A stretch of DNA of 64,000 nt, from assembly GCF_000716335.1 (NCBI RefSeq), contig NZ_KL591018.1, positions 1 to 64,000 of the forward strand. The letters run 5' to 3'. The stretch is from Streptomyces sp. NRRL S-118 (GTDB lineage: Bacteria > Actinomycetota > Actinomycetes > Streptomycetales > Streptomycetaceae). The notes below the pieces were generated by a model. It saw only the letters and a program-made list of their open reading frames with translations. It searched no databases and was not told the DNA's origin. Below are positions 16,508 through 25,340 of the stretch, in pieces (the first letter of the stretch is position 1; the number at the start of each line of letters is the position of its first letter). The position numbers were made by a program, and so were the translations under genes.

Positions 16508-17649
16508 CGTCGCACCCGTTCGTTCCAGGTCGCGGCGAACTCCTCGCGGCTGCGGACGGTCATGGAGACCACGCCGTGGAGTGCGCTCGGCGGCGCCGCG
16601 TACGTATCGGCGAACTGCACGAGGCTGATCATCATGAACCGGGAGCGGACCTGCGGCAGCGCGGTCAGCATCGTGGGCTCGGGCTGGCCCGTGATGACGC
16701 CGAGCGATACGGCGCCCTGGTCGGGCACCATCGCGGGCAGCGCGCCCAGGCCGGGGTCCTGCGTGTCGCGCTCGACGCCGGCGAGGAGGTCCAGGACCGC
16801 TGTCAGTCCCTCGCCGGTCTGGTCGGCGACCATCATCGCGCCGTTGGTGGTGCGCAGTTCGAGGGGGTGGCCGGCGCGGATCGCCGCCAGGCACAGCGAG
16901 GCGGCCGCGCTCACGGCGTCCTCGAAGGACCTGTCGGTGTACGGGCTCCGGCTGGTGTCCAGGACGATCATCAGCCGTGGTTCGTTCGGAATGACGTTGT
17001 GACGTACCATCAGCTGCCCGGTGCGCGCGCTGGACTTCCAGTGGATCAGCCGCCAGTCGTCGCCGGAGACGTAGTCCCGCAGGCTGTGGAAGGCGATGCC
17101 GCCCTGCGGGGCGAGGCTGGAGGTGGGACCGTCCTGGTCACGGCTCCGGCCGGTGGGTACGGGGTGGACCAGGTCGGTGTGCGGATGCACGTACAGCGTC
17201 GACTCCCTGCGGTATTCCTTGGCGATCGCCATGAGCCGGAGCGGATCGGTGTGGCCGATGGTCAGCGGGCCGACGCTGTAGACCCCGCGCCGCGACGTGG
17301 GCAGGGTGTACGTCATGGAGTGGCTCGCCCTGGGTGCGAGGCTCGGGACCGGCACGCCGACCTTCGTGCCGGCCACGGACTCGGCCGCCGTGATCGGAGG
17401 GCAGCGACGGGACATCCGGCTGGTGACGGTGATGACCCCGACCGCGGCCTCGCCCTCGGTCACCCGGTTGGGGCGGATCTCACGGTGCACCACCAGGTCC
17501 GGTCTGGCGAGCATCCACAGCGCGGCCGCCAGGAGCGCGATGAGGCAGGCGAAGCCGAGCAGCACCAGTTCGGGATAGTCCAGCAGGGCGCCCGAGGCGA
17601 GGAGAAGGACGGCCGCGACGGCGACGGCGATGCCGGAGCGGGTCAGCAT
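16504..17649 (-). CDS. DUF58 domain protein (MoxR partner)
   Basis: 381 residues with two N-terminal membrane helices (about residues 7-27 and 30-50), a beta-rich external or linker region and the DUF58 signature LRDYVSGDDWRLIHWKSSART near residues 205-225. A vWA-like fold with a partial MIDAS-type motif (LDTSRS) follows. DUF58 proteins act with MoxR AAA+ ATPases, which is the upstream gene here (6-nt gap), and with the overlapping downstream TgpA-like protein. The enzyme activity, if any, of DUF58 is unknown. In this operon it probably couples ATP-driven remodelling by MoxR to the membrane partners. Confidence 0.88.
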   Translation of the reverse strand: MLTRSGIAVAVAAVLLLASGALLDYPELVLLGFACLIALLAAALWMLARPDLVVHREIRPNRVTEGEAAVGVITVTSRMSRRCPPITAAESVAGTKVGVPVPSLAPRASHSMTYTLPTSRRGVYSVGPLTIGHTDPLRLMAIAKEYRRESTLYVHPHTDLVHPVPTGRSRDQDGPTSSLAPQGGIAFHSLRDYVSGDDWRLIHWKSSARTGQLMVRHNVIPNEPRLMIVLDTSRSPYTDRSFEDAVSAAASLCLAAIRAGHPLELRTTNGAMMVADQTGEGLTAVLDLLAGVERDTQDPGLGALPAMVPDQGAVSLGVITGQPEPTMLTALPQVRSRFMMISLVQFADTYAAPPSALHGVVSMTVRSREEFAATWNERVRR

Positions 17650-17655
17650 CGCCGC

Positions 17656-18642
17656 TCACAGACCTGCCGGTGACTGGGGCACCGGAACCGAGGCGAGGAT
17701 CTCGTCCACGACGGCGGTCGCGGTCACTCCCTTGATGGAGGCCTCCGGGGTGAGGATGATGCGATGGCACAGCACCGGATGGGCCATCGCCTTGACGTCG
17801 TCGGCGGTGACATAGGACCGTCCGGCCACGGTGGCCCTGGCCTGGCTGGCCATGGCGAGCGCGTTGCTGGCGCGCGGACTCGCGCCGAGGCGCACCTTCT
17901 CCTTCAGCGCGCGGGTGCCGCCGACGACGGTGACGATGTAGGAGCGCACCACGTCCGCGACATGCGCGCTGCGGGCCACCTGGATCATCTTCGAAAGCTC
18001 GGCGATGCTGGTCACGGCGGTGAGCTGCTCGGGCAGTCGCCGTGCGATGGCGTCCCCGATCACCCGGGCCTCCTGTTCCGGGGAGGGGTATCCCAGCCGC
18101 AACTGCATCATAAAGCGGTCGAGCTGGGCCTCGGGCAGCGTGTAGGTGCCCTGGTGGTCGTAGGGATTCTGGGTGGCGATCACGAAATGCGGGGGCTGGA
18201 GATCGTAGGTCTCACCGTCGACCGTGACCTGGTGTTCGCCCATCGCCTCCAGCAATGCCGACTGGGTCTTCGGCGAAGCCCGGTTGATCTCGTCGCCGAG
18301 CACGATGTTCGCGAAGACGGGCCCCTTGTGGAATTCGAACTGCCTTTTGCCGTTGTCGAAGATATTCACGCCGACGACGTCCGAGGGCAGTAGGTCGGGA
18401 GTGAACTGGATGCGGCGCAACCTGCCGCTGATCGAATGCGCGATCGCTTTGGCCAGGGTGGTCTTGGCGACGCCGGGCACACCCTCGATGAGAAGGTGCC
18501 CCTCGGCCAGCAGACACACCACGGCGTTGCGTACCACCTGCGAATTCCCGTGGACAACCTGTTCGATATTGTGGATCAGGCTGTCGACTCGGCGCTGCAC
18601 CCAGGACGCGTCGATCGTCCCGGGGTCGGCGGGCATCGCCAT
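17656..18642 (-). CDS. moxR: MoxR-family AAA+ ATPase
   Basis: 328-residue AAA+ ATPase. Walker A GVPGVAKTTLAKA lies near residues 47-59, Walker B VLGDEINRASP near 110-120, the sensor region ATQNPYDHQGTYTLPEAQLDRF near 150-170, and a helical lid occupies the C-terminus. MoxR proteins form hexameric chaperones that activate or assemble partner complexes with vWA/DUF58 proteins. Start at 18642 (MAMPADPGTI) is supported by GAGGGG 7 nt upstream; an in-frame ATG 57 bp further up lacks a ribosome site. First gene of a leftward operon of five or six genes. It is divergent from the membrane-anchored Hsp70 gene, so the two may be co-regulated. Confidence 0.92.
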   Translation of the reverse strand: MAMPADPGTIDASWVQRRVDSLIHNIEQVVHGNSQVVRNAVVCLLAEGHLLIEGVPGVAKTTLAKAIAHSISGRLRRIQFTPDLLPSDVVGVNIFDNGKRQFEFHKGPVFANIVLGDEINRASPKTQSALLEAMGEHQVTVDGETYDLQPPHFVIATQNPYDHQGTYTLPEAQLDRFMMQLRLGYPSPEQEARVIGDAIARRLPEQLTAVTSIAELSKMIQVARSAHVADVVRSYIVTVVGGTRALKEKVRLGASPRASNALAMASQARATVAGRSYVTADDVKAMAHPVLCHRIILTPEASIKGVTATAVVDEILASVPVPQSPAGL

Positions 18643-18871
18643 GTGAACCCCTCGTACCTCGCCAGTGACGTTGTTTTCAGGCAGTCGTGCGGCAGTCATG
18701 CGGTGCGGCAGTCGTGCGGGCAGAACTGATCAGCGTTTCGCGGCTACCTGAGAGTCTCTGCCGTCATGAACCCGGCTCTGGTGCGCCCCCCACGCTCACG
18801 ACAAGATGATGCCACTCCAGCAGGCATACTGGGCCAACTTCCGGTTTTTTTCGGTCCGATGAAAGGGCGGA
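18643..18871. promoter_or_regulatory. Divergent promoter region, moxR operon / Hsp70 gene
   Basis: 229 bp between two divergent starts. It includes a run of seven T residues around 18843-18850, unusual in this sequence. No operator palindrome was recognised. Confidence 0.4.
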
Positions 18872-20230
18872 ATGTTTCCTCTGGGGATTGATCTCGGGAC
18901 CACCTTCACCGGCGCCGCCTTGTGGCGGAACGGCCGTGCGGAGACGGTGCCGCTCGGGCAGCAGCACCGATCCGACCTCGTCCCCTCGGTGCTGTACTGG
19001 GAAAGGGACGGAACGCTGCTGGTCGGGGACAACGCCTGGCTCAGGGGTGCCACCGATCCGGCGCGCATGGCCCAGCGGTTCAAGCCCTTGATGGGCCAAT
19101 CCTCTCCGGTGATCACGGGGGGGACGAATCACGAGCCCCACGAGCTCACCGGCCATCTGCTGCGCTGGGTTCTGGACACCGTCTCCGATCTCGAAGGCGC
19201 CCGGCCCGGCCACGTCGTCCTCACCCACCCGGCCGGCTGGGAGGACCACCGTCGGCAGGCCCTGATCCAGGCGGCCTCCATCGCGGGACTCGGTGACGTC
19301 GGCCTCCTGCCCGAACCCATCGCCGCGGGCACGTTCTACGTGTCCCAGCAGCGCATCGTGCCGGTGCGCCCCGGTGCGTTGATCGGCATCTACGACCTCG
19401 GGGGCGGCACCTTCGACGCCACCGTCGTGCGCAAGTCGGAGACCGGCGTGGAGATCTACGGCGAGCCGGACGGCAACGACCTGGTGGGAGGCATCCACTT
19501 CGACGATCTGCTCATGGAGCACGTCCAGGAGGCGGCCGGCGTCACGGACCGGTTCGACCTTGACGACCCCACGGACGAGGCCGACCGGCTACGGCTGATG
19601 GACGATGTGATCAGGGCCAAGGAGGCCCTCTCCAGCCTCTCGGACGTGGTCGTCCCGGTCCGGCTGCCGGGGGTCACCCGGCAGGTGGACATCACCCGAG
19701 CCGGCTTCGAAGCGCTCATCCAGCCGATGATCATGGACACCATCGGTGTGTTCGCCGATGTGCTCGACCGGGCGGGCGTCAGCCCGGCCCAGCTCGACGC
19801 CGTGCTGCTGGTCGGCGGGTCCAGCCGGATTCCCCTGGTGACCCGCCTGCTGGAGGGCGAGCTGGGAATCTCCGTCAGGACCGATGCGCACAGCAAGCAC
19901 GTGGTCAGTCTCGGCGCCGCGATAGCCGCGGCACCCCGGCACCGCGAGGCGGAGGTGCGGAGGACCCCGTACGCGCCTGCGCCCACCCCCGCCATGGCCC
20001 CCGAAGAAGGCCCGGAGCTGTCGGTCGTCGCCGACCTGGAGCGCACCGGCCTCACGGCGGCCACCGACACCAGGGTGCACATCGTCATCGAGGGCCAGAC
20101 GGTCACCGTCGACACCCTGAGGGACGGCGGGACCCGCCGCGGCGGGCTGGGCGCGCTCGTCGTGGTGGGGCTGGTACTGGCCGTGCTGGCGCTGGTCGTG
20201 GTGGTCGCCTTCCAGAACCGCACGACATGA
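18872..20230 (+). CDS. Hsp70-like ATPase with C-terminal membrane anchor
   Basis: 452 residues. The actin-like Hsp70 nucleotide-binding domain is complete: phosphate-1 motif IDLGTTFTGAAL at the very N-terminus, connect and phosphate-2 motif IGIYDLGGGTFDATVV near 170-185, and adenosine motif VLLVGGSSRIPLVTRLL near 310-325. The usual substrate-binding beta sandwich and helical lid are missing. About 70 mostly polar residues instead lead to one C-terminal membrane helix (GALVVVGLVLAVLALVVVVAFQN). The protein should be a membrane-tethered ATP switch rather than a general chaperone. It sits between the moxR operon and the dynamin/injection-system genes; a role in assembling or docking those membrane machines is inference. 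Confidence 0.88.
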   Translation: MFPLGIDLGTTFTGAALWRNGRAETVPLGQQHRSDLVPSVLYWERDGTLLVGDNAWLRGATDPARMAQRFKPLMGQSSPVITGGTNHEPHELTGHLLRWVLDTVSDLEGARPGHVVLTHPAGWEDHRRQALIQAASIAGLGDVGLLPEPIAAGTFYVSQQRIVPVRPGALIGIYDLGGGTFDATVVRKSETGVEIYGEPDGNDLVGGIHFDDLLMEHVQEAAGVTDRFDLDDPTDEADRLRLMDDVIRAKEALSSLSDVVVPVRLPGVTRQVDITRAGFEALIQPMIMDTIGVFADVLDRAGVSPAQLDAVLLVGGSSRIPLVTRLLEGELGISVRTDAHSKHVVSLGAAIAAAPRHREAEVRRTPYAPAPTPAMAPEEGPELSVVADLERTGLTAATDTRVHIVIEGQTVTVDTLRDGGTRRGGLGALVVVGLVLAVLALVVVVAFQNRTT

Positions 20231-20274
20231 GCGATCGGCTCGCCCGTCACCACCCTCCCGGCGCTCCCGCACGA

Positions 20275-21738
20275 CTACGAGGAGAAGCCCGTCACCTGGT
20301 GCCGGGCGGCGAGGACCTCGCAGCTGCGCAGCGCCACCGTGGCCGCACGGGCGAGGTCGGGCCTGGTGAGCGGGTGGCGGGCCAGGCGGCCCCAGTAGGC
20401 GTGTTCGGCATCGAGCGCCTCGCGGACCCGGGCGGGCGAGGCGGTGACCGGCAGGTTCAGACGCGTGGTGACATCGGTGCCCTCGCCACCCAGGACCCTT
20501 TCGATCCTGGCGAGTTGTGCCTTCGCCCGGATGCGGGCGGTACGGAGATCCGACAGGATCCGGATCTCCGTGAACTCGTGGGCGTTGACGCGGATCTCCT
20601 CCATACGCCGCCGGAGCGCGCCCGCTGCGGGGATGCCGTCCGAGCCTGTCACCGCGTCGATCACCCGCAGCGCGGATTCGGCCTTGAGTACATCACGGCG
20701 CTCGGCGAACTGGGAGGTCAGCAGCGTGCGCAGCCGGGTGAGTCCGCTGTGCTCGGCGAGCGCGCCGCACAACTGCTCCTGAGTGAGGCGGGGGTCGTCC
20801 CGCAGCAGACGGAGGCTGAAGCGGATCCCGTACAGGCCGAGCCTGCGCAGGAGCGCCTCCCGTCCGGCGGTGGTGACGACGGTGCGCCGTGCGGGGTCGA
20901 GGAAACGCGAGGTGGACACCATCAAGGGCGCGGTGGCGGCGTGGCCCGCCCCGGCCAGTGCGCGCAGACCGGCGAACTCGTCCGGGTCCATCGTCCCGGA
21001 CGCCTCGGCCAGCAGTCCCGCCAACGGCACCACGGTGTGCACCAGTGAGCGGATCCGGCTGTTGCGGCGGTAGTCGGCCGCGATGCGGTCGGCGTGGTCC
21101 AGCGCCTCGTCGGTCCCACCGCCCATCTCGTCGGCCCTGGACAGGATGCCGAGCGCGGTGACGAGGCTGCCGCCGTGGGCGGTCGCGTCGGCCGTCATAC
21201 GCAGGAAGTCGACGTCCGAGGAATGAAGTTGACGCATCAGATACAGCACGGCGTCGACGGTGCCCCCGTCGGACTGCTGGGCGAAGAACCGCTCGGTGCG
21301 GGCTCCGGCCGTGAACGCCAGCGAACCCGTTCCGGGCGTGTCGATCAGCGTCATCGAGGCCAGCCACGGGGCGGGCAGTTCCATCCGGAGCCGGGCCAGG
21401 TCCGCGACCGGTGCCCCAGGGGGCAGTACGACGGGCACCGTGGCCTTCAGCGGGATCGGCTCACCCGTCGTCGGGTCGGCCCAGGCGGCAGTGTGGTCGC
21501 CATAGCCGTACCAGGTGACGATGCGGGTGCACTCACCCGCGTCGGTCGCCGCCACCTGCTGCCCGACCAGGGCGTTGAGCAGCGTCGACTTGCCCGCTTT
21601 GACCCGGCCGGCGATCGCCACCTTCAAGGGTTCCGCCAGGTGCGCCGTCACCGCCCGGACCGCCTGCTCACCGGGGCGGCCCCGGTAGGCGCGGGCCGCC
21701 TCGCCGAGCAGGTCGTGTACTCGCGCCGTCAGGTTCAC
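20275..21738 (-). CDS. Dynamin-like GTPase, second of a tandem pair
   Basis: 487-residue GTPase. The P-loop AGRVKAGKSTLLNALVG lies near residues 40-56, switch I Thr is in ECTRIVTWYG, the G3 motif is DTPGTGS, and a G4-like segment is SRADEM; a long helical stalk follows. No membrane helix is obvious. The GTG start overlaps the stop of the upstream dynamin gene (GTGA), so the two are translationally coupled and likely form a heteromer. Bacterial dynamins remodel or tether membranes. Streptomyces DynA/DynB, a neighbouring pair, stabilise FtsZ rings during sporulation septation. Whether this pair is DynAB or a separate pair tied to the adjacent injection system cannot be settled here. Confidence 0.85.
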   Translation of the reverse strand: MNLTARVHDLLGEAARAYRGRPGEQAVRAVTAHLAEPLKVAIAGRVKAGKSTLLNALVGQQVAATDAGECTRIVTWYGYGDHTAAWADPTTGEPIPLKATVPVVLPPGAPVADLARLRMELPAPWLASMTLIDTPGTGSLAFTAGARTERFFAQQSDGGTVDAVLYLMRQLHSSDVDFLRMTADATAHGGSLVTALGILSRADEMGGGTDEALDHADRIAADYRRNSRIRSLVHTVVPLAGLLAEASGTMDPDEFAGLRALAGAGHAATAPLMVSTSRFLDPARRTVVTTAGREALLRRLGLYGIRFSLRLLRDDPRLTQEQLCGALAEHSGLTRLRTLLTSQFAERRDVLKAESALRVIDAVTGSDGIPAAGALRRRMEEIRVNAHEFTEIRILSDLRTARIRAKAQLARIERVLGGEGTDVTTRLNLPVTASPARVREALDAEHAYWGRLARHPLTRPDLARAATVALRSCEVLAARHQVTGFSS

Positions 21739-23507
21739 GCGCGCTGCCTCCCCACGTATCCGGAGCGGGCGGCCACCGTCTGCGCCGATTCGAGCAGCGT
21801 CCGGACGCGGTCCAGCCCCTCCGCCGTCGTCGCCGGGGAACCGGAGGCGGCTGCCAGCACACTCCGCTCGGCGGTCTCCCGCAGTTCGGCGGCACGGTCC
21901 AGGTAGTAGTCGCGCAGGCGGGTCTGGCATCTGCGGATCAGGTCCGCCGCGGCGTTGCCGGCGCAGGCGTGCTGCTGGCGGAGGTAGGTGGCCACGGCGG
22001 TGGCGCCTTCCCGCCGGGACTGCTCCACCCTGGCCGCCTTCTGGTCGCGCACCGACTTCACGGCGAAGACCGTTCCGAACACGGCGGTGACCGGCAGCAG
22101 CACCCACAGCGCCGGGTGCAGCGTGGTGATCAGCAGGGTGGTCACCACCGAGCTGCTCAGCGACCAGCCGCGAGCGGCCTGCATCCCCACTTCCATCCGG
22201 CCCGCCGCCTTGGTGGTCGGTGTGCCGAGCCGGACGCTCTCCCCGACTCCGGCCGGTCCCGCGCCGCCGGCGCCCCGCAGGACCTCCCCGGACTCGTCGG
22301 AGAACGCCTTCGCCACCTCGGCGGCCACCTCGTCGATCGCCGCGAGAGTGCGGTGGTGGCAGTCGGTCAGTTCCTCGTTCGTACGCTGATAGAGCCAGGG
22401 CACGAACGCGTCCCACTGGGTGATGGGGTCGAGGGTGTTGACCCGCGCCACCGCCTCCTGTTCGAGCCGCAGCATCCGGTCCTGGAGTTCGTTGCGGGCG
22501 CGGGAGCCGATGTCGGCGAACCGGTCGTTGACCATGTTCATCCACCGTGCGGTCGGTGCGCCCAGCTGTGCGGCGCGCCGTCGGGCCTGCTCGGTGCGGA
22601 GACGGTCCTCGGGCTGCCCGGCAGCCGACAGCGTGCGCGCGATCTGGCCGATGGTGTCGGTCACCGCCGCTGCCGCCCGGCCGGACGCCGAGGCCCGGCT
22701 GCCGGCCAGCCGCGAGCGCAGCCGGTCGATCAGGACGGGGAACCCCGATTCGGCGTTGAGCCCGGCGTCCTGCGCGTCCAGGGCGAGCTCCCGCAGCCGG
22801 GCGGACACCGGCACGATCTCCACGCTCAGTCCGGCCGTCGCGACATGGCGGCGGTTGATCTCCAGGATGCGCCGCCAGTCCAGGTAAAGGTCCGTCTTGG
22901 TGAGCACGCACAGCGTGTTCGGACAGGTGCGGATCACATGCCGGAGGAAGTCGATCTCGGCCGCCGTGTACTCCTGGCTCGCGTCGGAGACGACCAGCAC
23001 GGCGTCGGCCAGTGAGACCGCCCGCATGGCGGCGGCCGCCTGTGCCGAGGAGAACCCGCCGCCCAGGCCGGGGCTGTCCACCAGGACGAGTCCGGTGGAC
23101 AGGAGCGTGCGCGGCAGGCCGACCTCGATCGCCGCGAGCTTGCGTCCGGCGCCGTCGGCCCCCTGGGTGGAGAAGGCGGCGACCTCGCGGGGATCGGCCG
23201 GCGTGGTCGCCTCGCCCTCCACCGAGGTGATCAGGGCGGCGCGCGGGGTGGTGGCATGGCCGACCAGAATGGGAACGGTGGTGAACCCGGTCGGGTCGGT
23301 GCCGCAGACCGGTACCCCGACCAGTCCGTTGACCAGGCTGCTCTTGCCCTTCTTGAACTCTCCGGCCACCAGTACCTGGAAAGGGCCCGAGCTCAGCTGC
23401 TGTGCCTCGGCGGCGAGCCGCGCCGCGAGGTCGGGCCTGCCGTTGCGGTGTGCCTCGCCGATGGCCGCGGCCAGCAGCCGGCGCGCCTGCTGATCGGTTG
23501 TCACCAC
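21735..23507 (-). CDS. Dynamin-like GTPase, first of a tandem pair, with membrane hairpin
   Basis: 590-residue dynamin-family protein. G1 is GEFKKGKSSLVNGLVG near residues 48-63, followed by TGFTTVP (switch I), VDSPGLGGGF (G3) and LTKTDL (G4). A long helical stalk follows, then a hydrophobic paddle near 440-475 (SSSVVTTLLITTLHPALWVLLPVTAVFGTVFAV) that should insert as a hairpin into the membrane, and a helical C-terminus. The GTG start is 6 nt after the stop of the cell-wall hydrolase gene, making a three-gene operon hydrolase-dynamin-dynamin. This operon diverges from the contractile injection system across 126 bp, which suggests the membrane-remodelling pair works in the same process. Confidence 0.88.
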   Translation of the reverse strand: MVTTDQQARRLLAAAIGEAHRNGRPDLAARLAAEAQQLSSGPFQVLVAGEFKKGKSSLVNGLVGVPVCGTDPTGFTTVPILVGHATTPRAALITSVEGEATTPADPREVAAFSTQGADGAGRKLAAIEVGLPRTLLSTGLVLVDSPGLGGGFSSAQAAAAMRAVSLADAVLVVSDASQEYTAAEIDFLRHVIRTCPNTLCVLTKTDLYLDWRRILEINRRHVATAGLSVEIVPVSARLRELALDAQDAGLNAESGFPVLIDRLRSRLAGSRASASGRAAAAVTDTIGQIARTLSAAGQPEDRLRTEQARRRAAQLGAPTARWMNMVNDRFADIGSRARNELQDRMLRLEQEAVARVNTLDPITQWDAFVPWLYQRTNEELTDCHHRTLAAIDEVAAEVAKAFSDESGEVLRGAGGAGPAGVGESVRLGTPTTKAAGRMEVGMQAARGWSLSSSVVTTLLITTLHPALWVLLPVTAVFGTVFAVKSVRDQKAARVEQSRREGATAVATYLRQQHACAGNAAADLIRRCQTRLRDYYLDRAAELRETAERSVLAAASGSPATTAEGLDRVRTLLESAQTVAARSGYVGRQRA

Positions 23508-23513
23508 GGTGTG

Positions 23514-25214
23514 TCAGTGCCCTCCGTGTACCGCGTCGTGGCCGCCGTCCGTGTCGGGCCCGGGGTGGGCACCGAGGTCGACCGGGACGACGGTGGCGTG
23601 CAGGCCGTCGTCGAACCCGTGTGTGCCGGGGTCTCCCGTGAACGCGTGGTCCGCCGCTTCGGGCGCGTACGGCTCCCCGGCTCGCTCCGCCGCGTCCTGT
23701 GCCGGGATGATCGGCGCGGTCGGACCGGTGAACTCCAGGCTGGCCGCCAGCGTGTCCTGGTCCAGTCGGTCGGGGTCCGAGGCCAGGCGCCTGCCGAAGT
23801 CGTCGGCCCCGGCGGGGGCCGGGGCGGTGGGAGGTGGTTCGGTGGGGGCCGGCACGGTCGGCGCCGGGGCGGTGGGCGCCGGTTCGGTCGGGGCCGGGGC
23901 GGTAGGGGGCTGTTGACCGTCGTTCCGCGCGGGTGCCGGCTCCTGGGCGGCGGCAGCCGCGGCGGAGTCCGCAGCGGGTGCGGCCGGAGCCATGCCACTG
24001 CCCCCGCTACTGCCACTGCCACCGCCGGTGCCAGTGCCAGGGATCATCGCGGCGTAGTTGAAGCGGCGAGTGCTGGCCTCGAAGACGCCCACCCCGGCAC
24101 GGGAGTTGAGCGCTTCGATGGTGTGCCCGTCGCCGAGACTGATCGCGACGTGCTGACCGGTGGGCTCACCGGTGACCGGATCGCTGGAGAAGCTGAACAG
24201 CAGGGCTCCTCGGGTGCGGACGGCCTCCTCGACCGACATGGTGGTGCCGGCATCGTGCAGTTGCCGGAACTGCCCCAGCGCGCCGTCGGTGATGGACAGC
24301 CCGGCCTGGTGCGCGGCCCACTCCACCAGTTCGGAGCAGTCGAACGCGGTCGGGTCCTCCGCGTCGAGGCGAGCCTCGGCCCCGTAGACGTACCGGTCCC
24401 CGTTCTGCGCGAGCGCCGCCTCGACGAACCGGGCCACCTTGTCGCCGTCCACCGCTTGTGCCGGGGCCACCGTTCCGGTCTCCGGCTCGGCCGGGGAGCC
24501 GTCCGGTGGTTCTCCGCCGGCGGGCCCGCCGGGCTGACCGGGGCCGGCGCCGGTCTCCACGGGCAGCCCGTACTCCCTGCCCGCCGCCGGATCCCCGTTC
24601 TCCAGCGGGATGCCGTACTCGGCGCCCCGGCGGTCGGGAGTCGCGGCCTGCTGGGCCGCCGGACCGGTGCTCGCCGTGGTGCCCTCGGCGACGGCAGGGG
24701 TCGGCGCCGGCTGCCCGGAGGAGGAGCCGGGGCCGGACGGTGCCGGCTGTCCGGGGTCAGCGCCGGGCACGGCCGTTGACGACTGCCCCCCGCCGTCGTC
24801 GCCGGCACTGCGGCGGTCGCCGTACCCGGTGGTGCCCGTCCACACGCCACGACCCGCTCCGTCCCCGTGCGCCACGGCCGCCGCCTGGGCCTCCTCCTGG
24901 AACCGGAGGTACCGCGCGGAGGGTCCGTGGTGCGTGGTGGTCCACGGGGAGAAGTCGTCGCCCTGGTGGGACACGAGGAACGCCGCTCTGGCGTTGTCCA
25001 CCGGGTCGTACAGGTCGAACCGCTGGGCCAGGTCCGGGTGTGCCCGGGCGTTGATCTGCCAGAGCCCTCTGCTGTCCTCCCCGACCGGGTTGTGGGCGCG
25101 GCTGTCGCCGCCGGACTCGGCCAGCGCGACGGCGGTCATGGTGGTGGCCTGGTCGGGTGAGAAACCTGCTTGCCGGGCGAAAGCGTAGATCTGCTCTGCA
25201 GAGAAGCGAGGCAT
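23514..25214 (-). CDS. SLT-NlpC/P60 peptidoglycan hydrolase-like protein with Pro-rich tail, no signal peptide
   Basis: 566 residues. Residues 1-130 resemble a soluble lytic transglycosylase-type muramidase (ALAESGGDSRAHNPVGEDS, RGLWQINARAHPDL). A low-complexity linker leads to an NlpC/P60-like domain at about 250-400, with the likely nucleophile in FDCSELVEWAAHQAGL (Cys near 291) and a His in GQHVAISLGDGH. The tail contains repeated PAPTEPAPTAPAPTVP units. There is no signal peptide or Tat motif, so this wall enzyme would be kept in the cytosol unless delivered by the neighbouring injection system or released by lysis. It opens the leftward dynamin operon. An in-frame upstream start exists, but it adds only basic residues and no export signal. 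Confidence 0.82.
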   Translation of the reverse strand: MPRFSAEQIYAFARQAGFSPDQATTMTAVALAESGGDSRAHNPVGEDSRGLWQINARAHPDLAQRFDLYDPVDNARAAFLVSHQGDDFSPWTTTHHGPSARYLRFQEEAQAAAVAHGDGAGRGVWTGTTGYGDRRSAGDDGGGQSSTAVPGADPGQPAPSGPGSSSGQPAPTPAVAEGTTASTGPAAQQAATPDRRGAEYGIPLENGDPAAGREYGLPVETGAGPGQPGGPAGGEPPDGSPAEPETGTVAPAQAVDGDKVARFVEAALAQNGDRYVYGAEARLDAEDPTAFDCSELVEWAAHQAGLSITDGALGQFRQLHDAGTTMSVEEAVRTRGALLFSFSSDPVTGEPTGQHVAISLGDGHTIEALNSRAGVGVFEASTRRFNYAAMIPGTGTGGGSGSSGGSGMAPAAPAADSAAAAAAQEPAPARNDGQQPPTAPAPTEPAPTAPAPTVPAPTEPPPTAPAPAGADDFGRRLASDPDRLDQDTLAASLEFTGPTAPIIPAQDAAERAGEPYAPEAADHAFTGDPGTHGFDDGLHATVVPVDLGAHPGPDTDGGHDAVHGGH

Positions 25215-25340
25215 GCCGCCAGGGTAGGGCCGCGAGGGGTCCCGGATCCCCCGGTAGCGCATATCCGTTCTTCTCCGGTGTCCGCCCCTGGTCAAGCGCT
25301 ACGATGACGCCGACGTTGGTCGGGGGCGGGCTGCAGGGGA
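25215..25340. promoter_or_regulatory. Divergent promoter region, hydrolase-dynamin operon / injection-system operon
   Basis: 126 bp between divergent starts must hold both promoters. No clear hexamers or operators were assigned. Confidence 0.4.

Noticed and set aside
15044..17002. 652-codon + strand open frame
   Set aside because: It lies wholly opposite the TgpA-like and DUF58 genes, is full of low-complexity Gly/Arg/Gln/His runs, has no ribosome site and resembles no family; a typical high-GC shadow frame.
20275..23507. Dynamin pair named outright as DynA/DynB
   Set aside because: Order and domain layout are compatible, but the sequence alone does not separate sporulation DynAB from other dynamin pairs, so no symbol was given.
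23820..23930. Repeated Pro-Ala-Pro-Thr coding sequence considered as an inserted repeat element
   Set aside because: It stays in frame within the hydrolase gene and is an ordinary low-complexity linker/tail.
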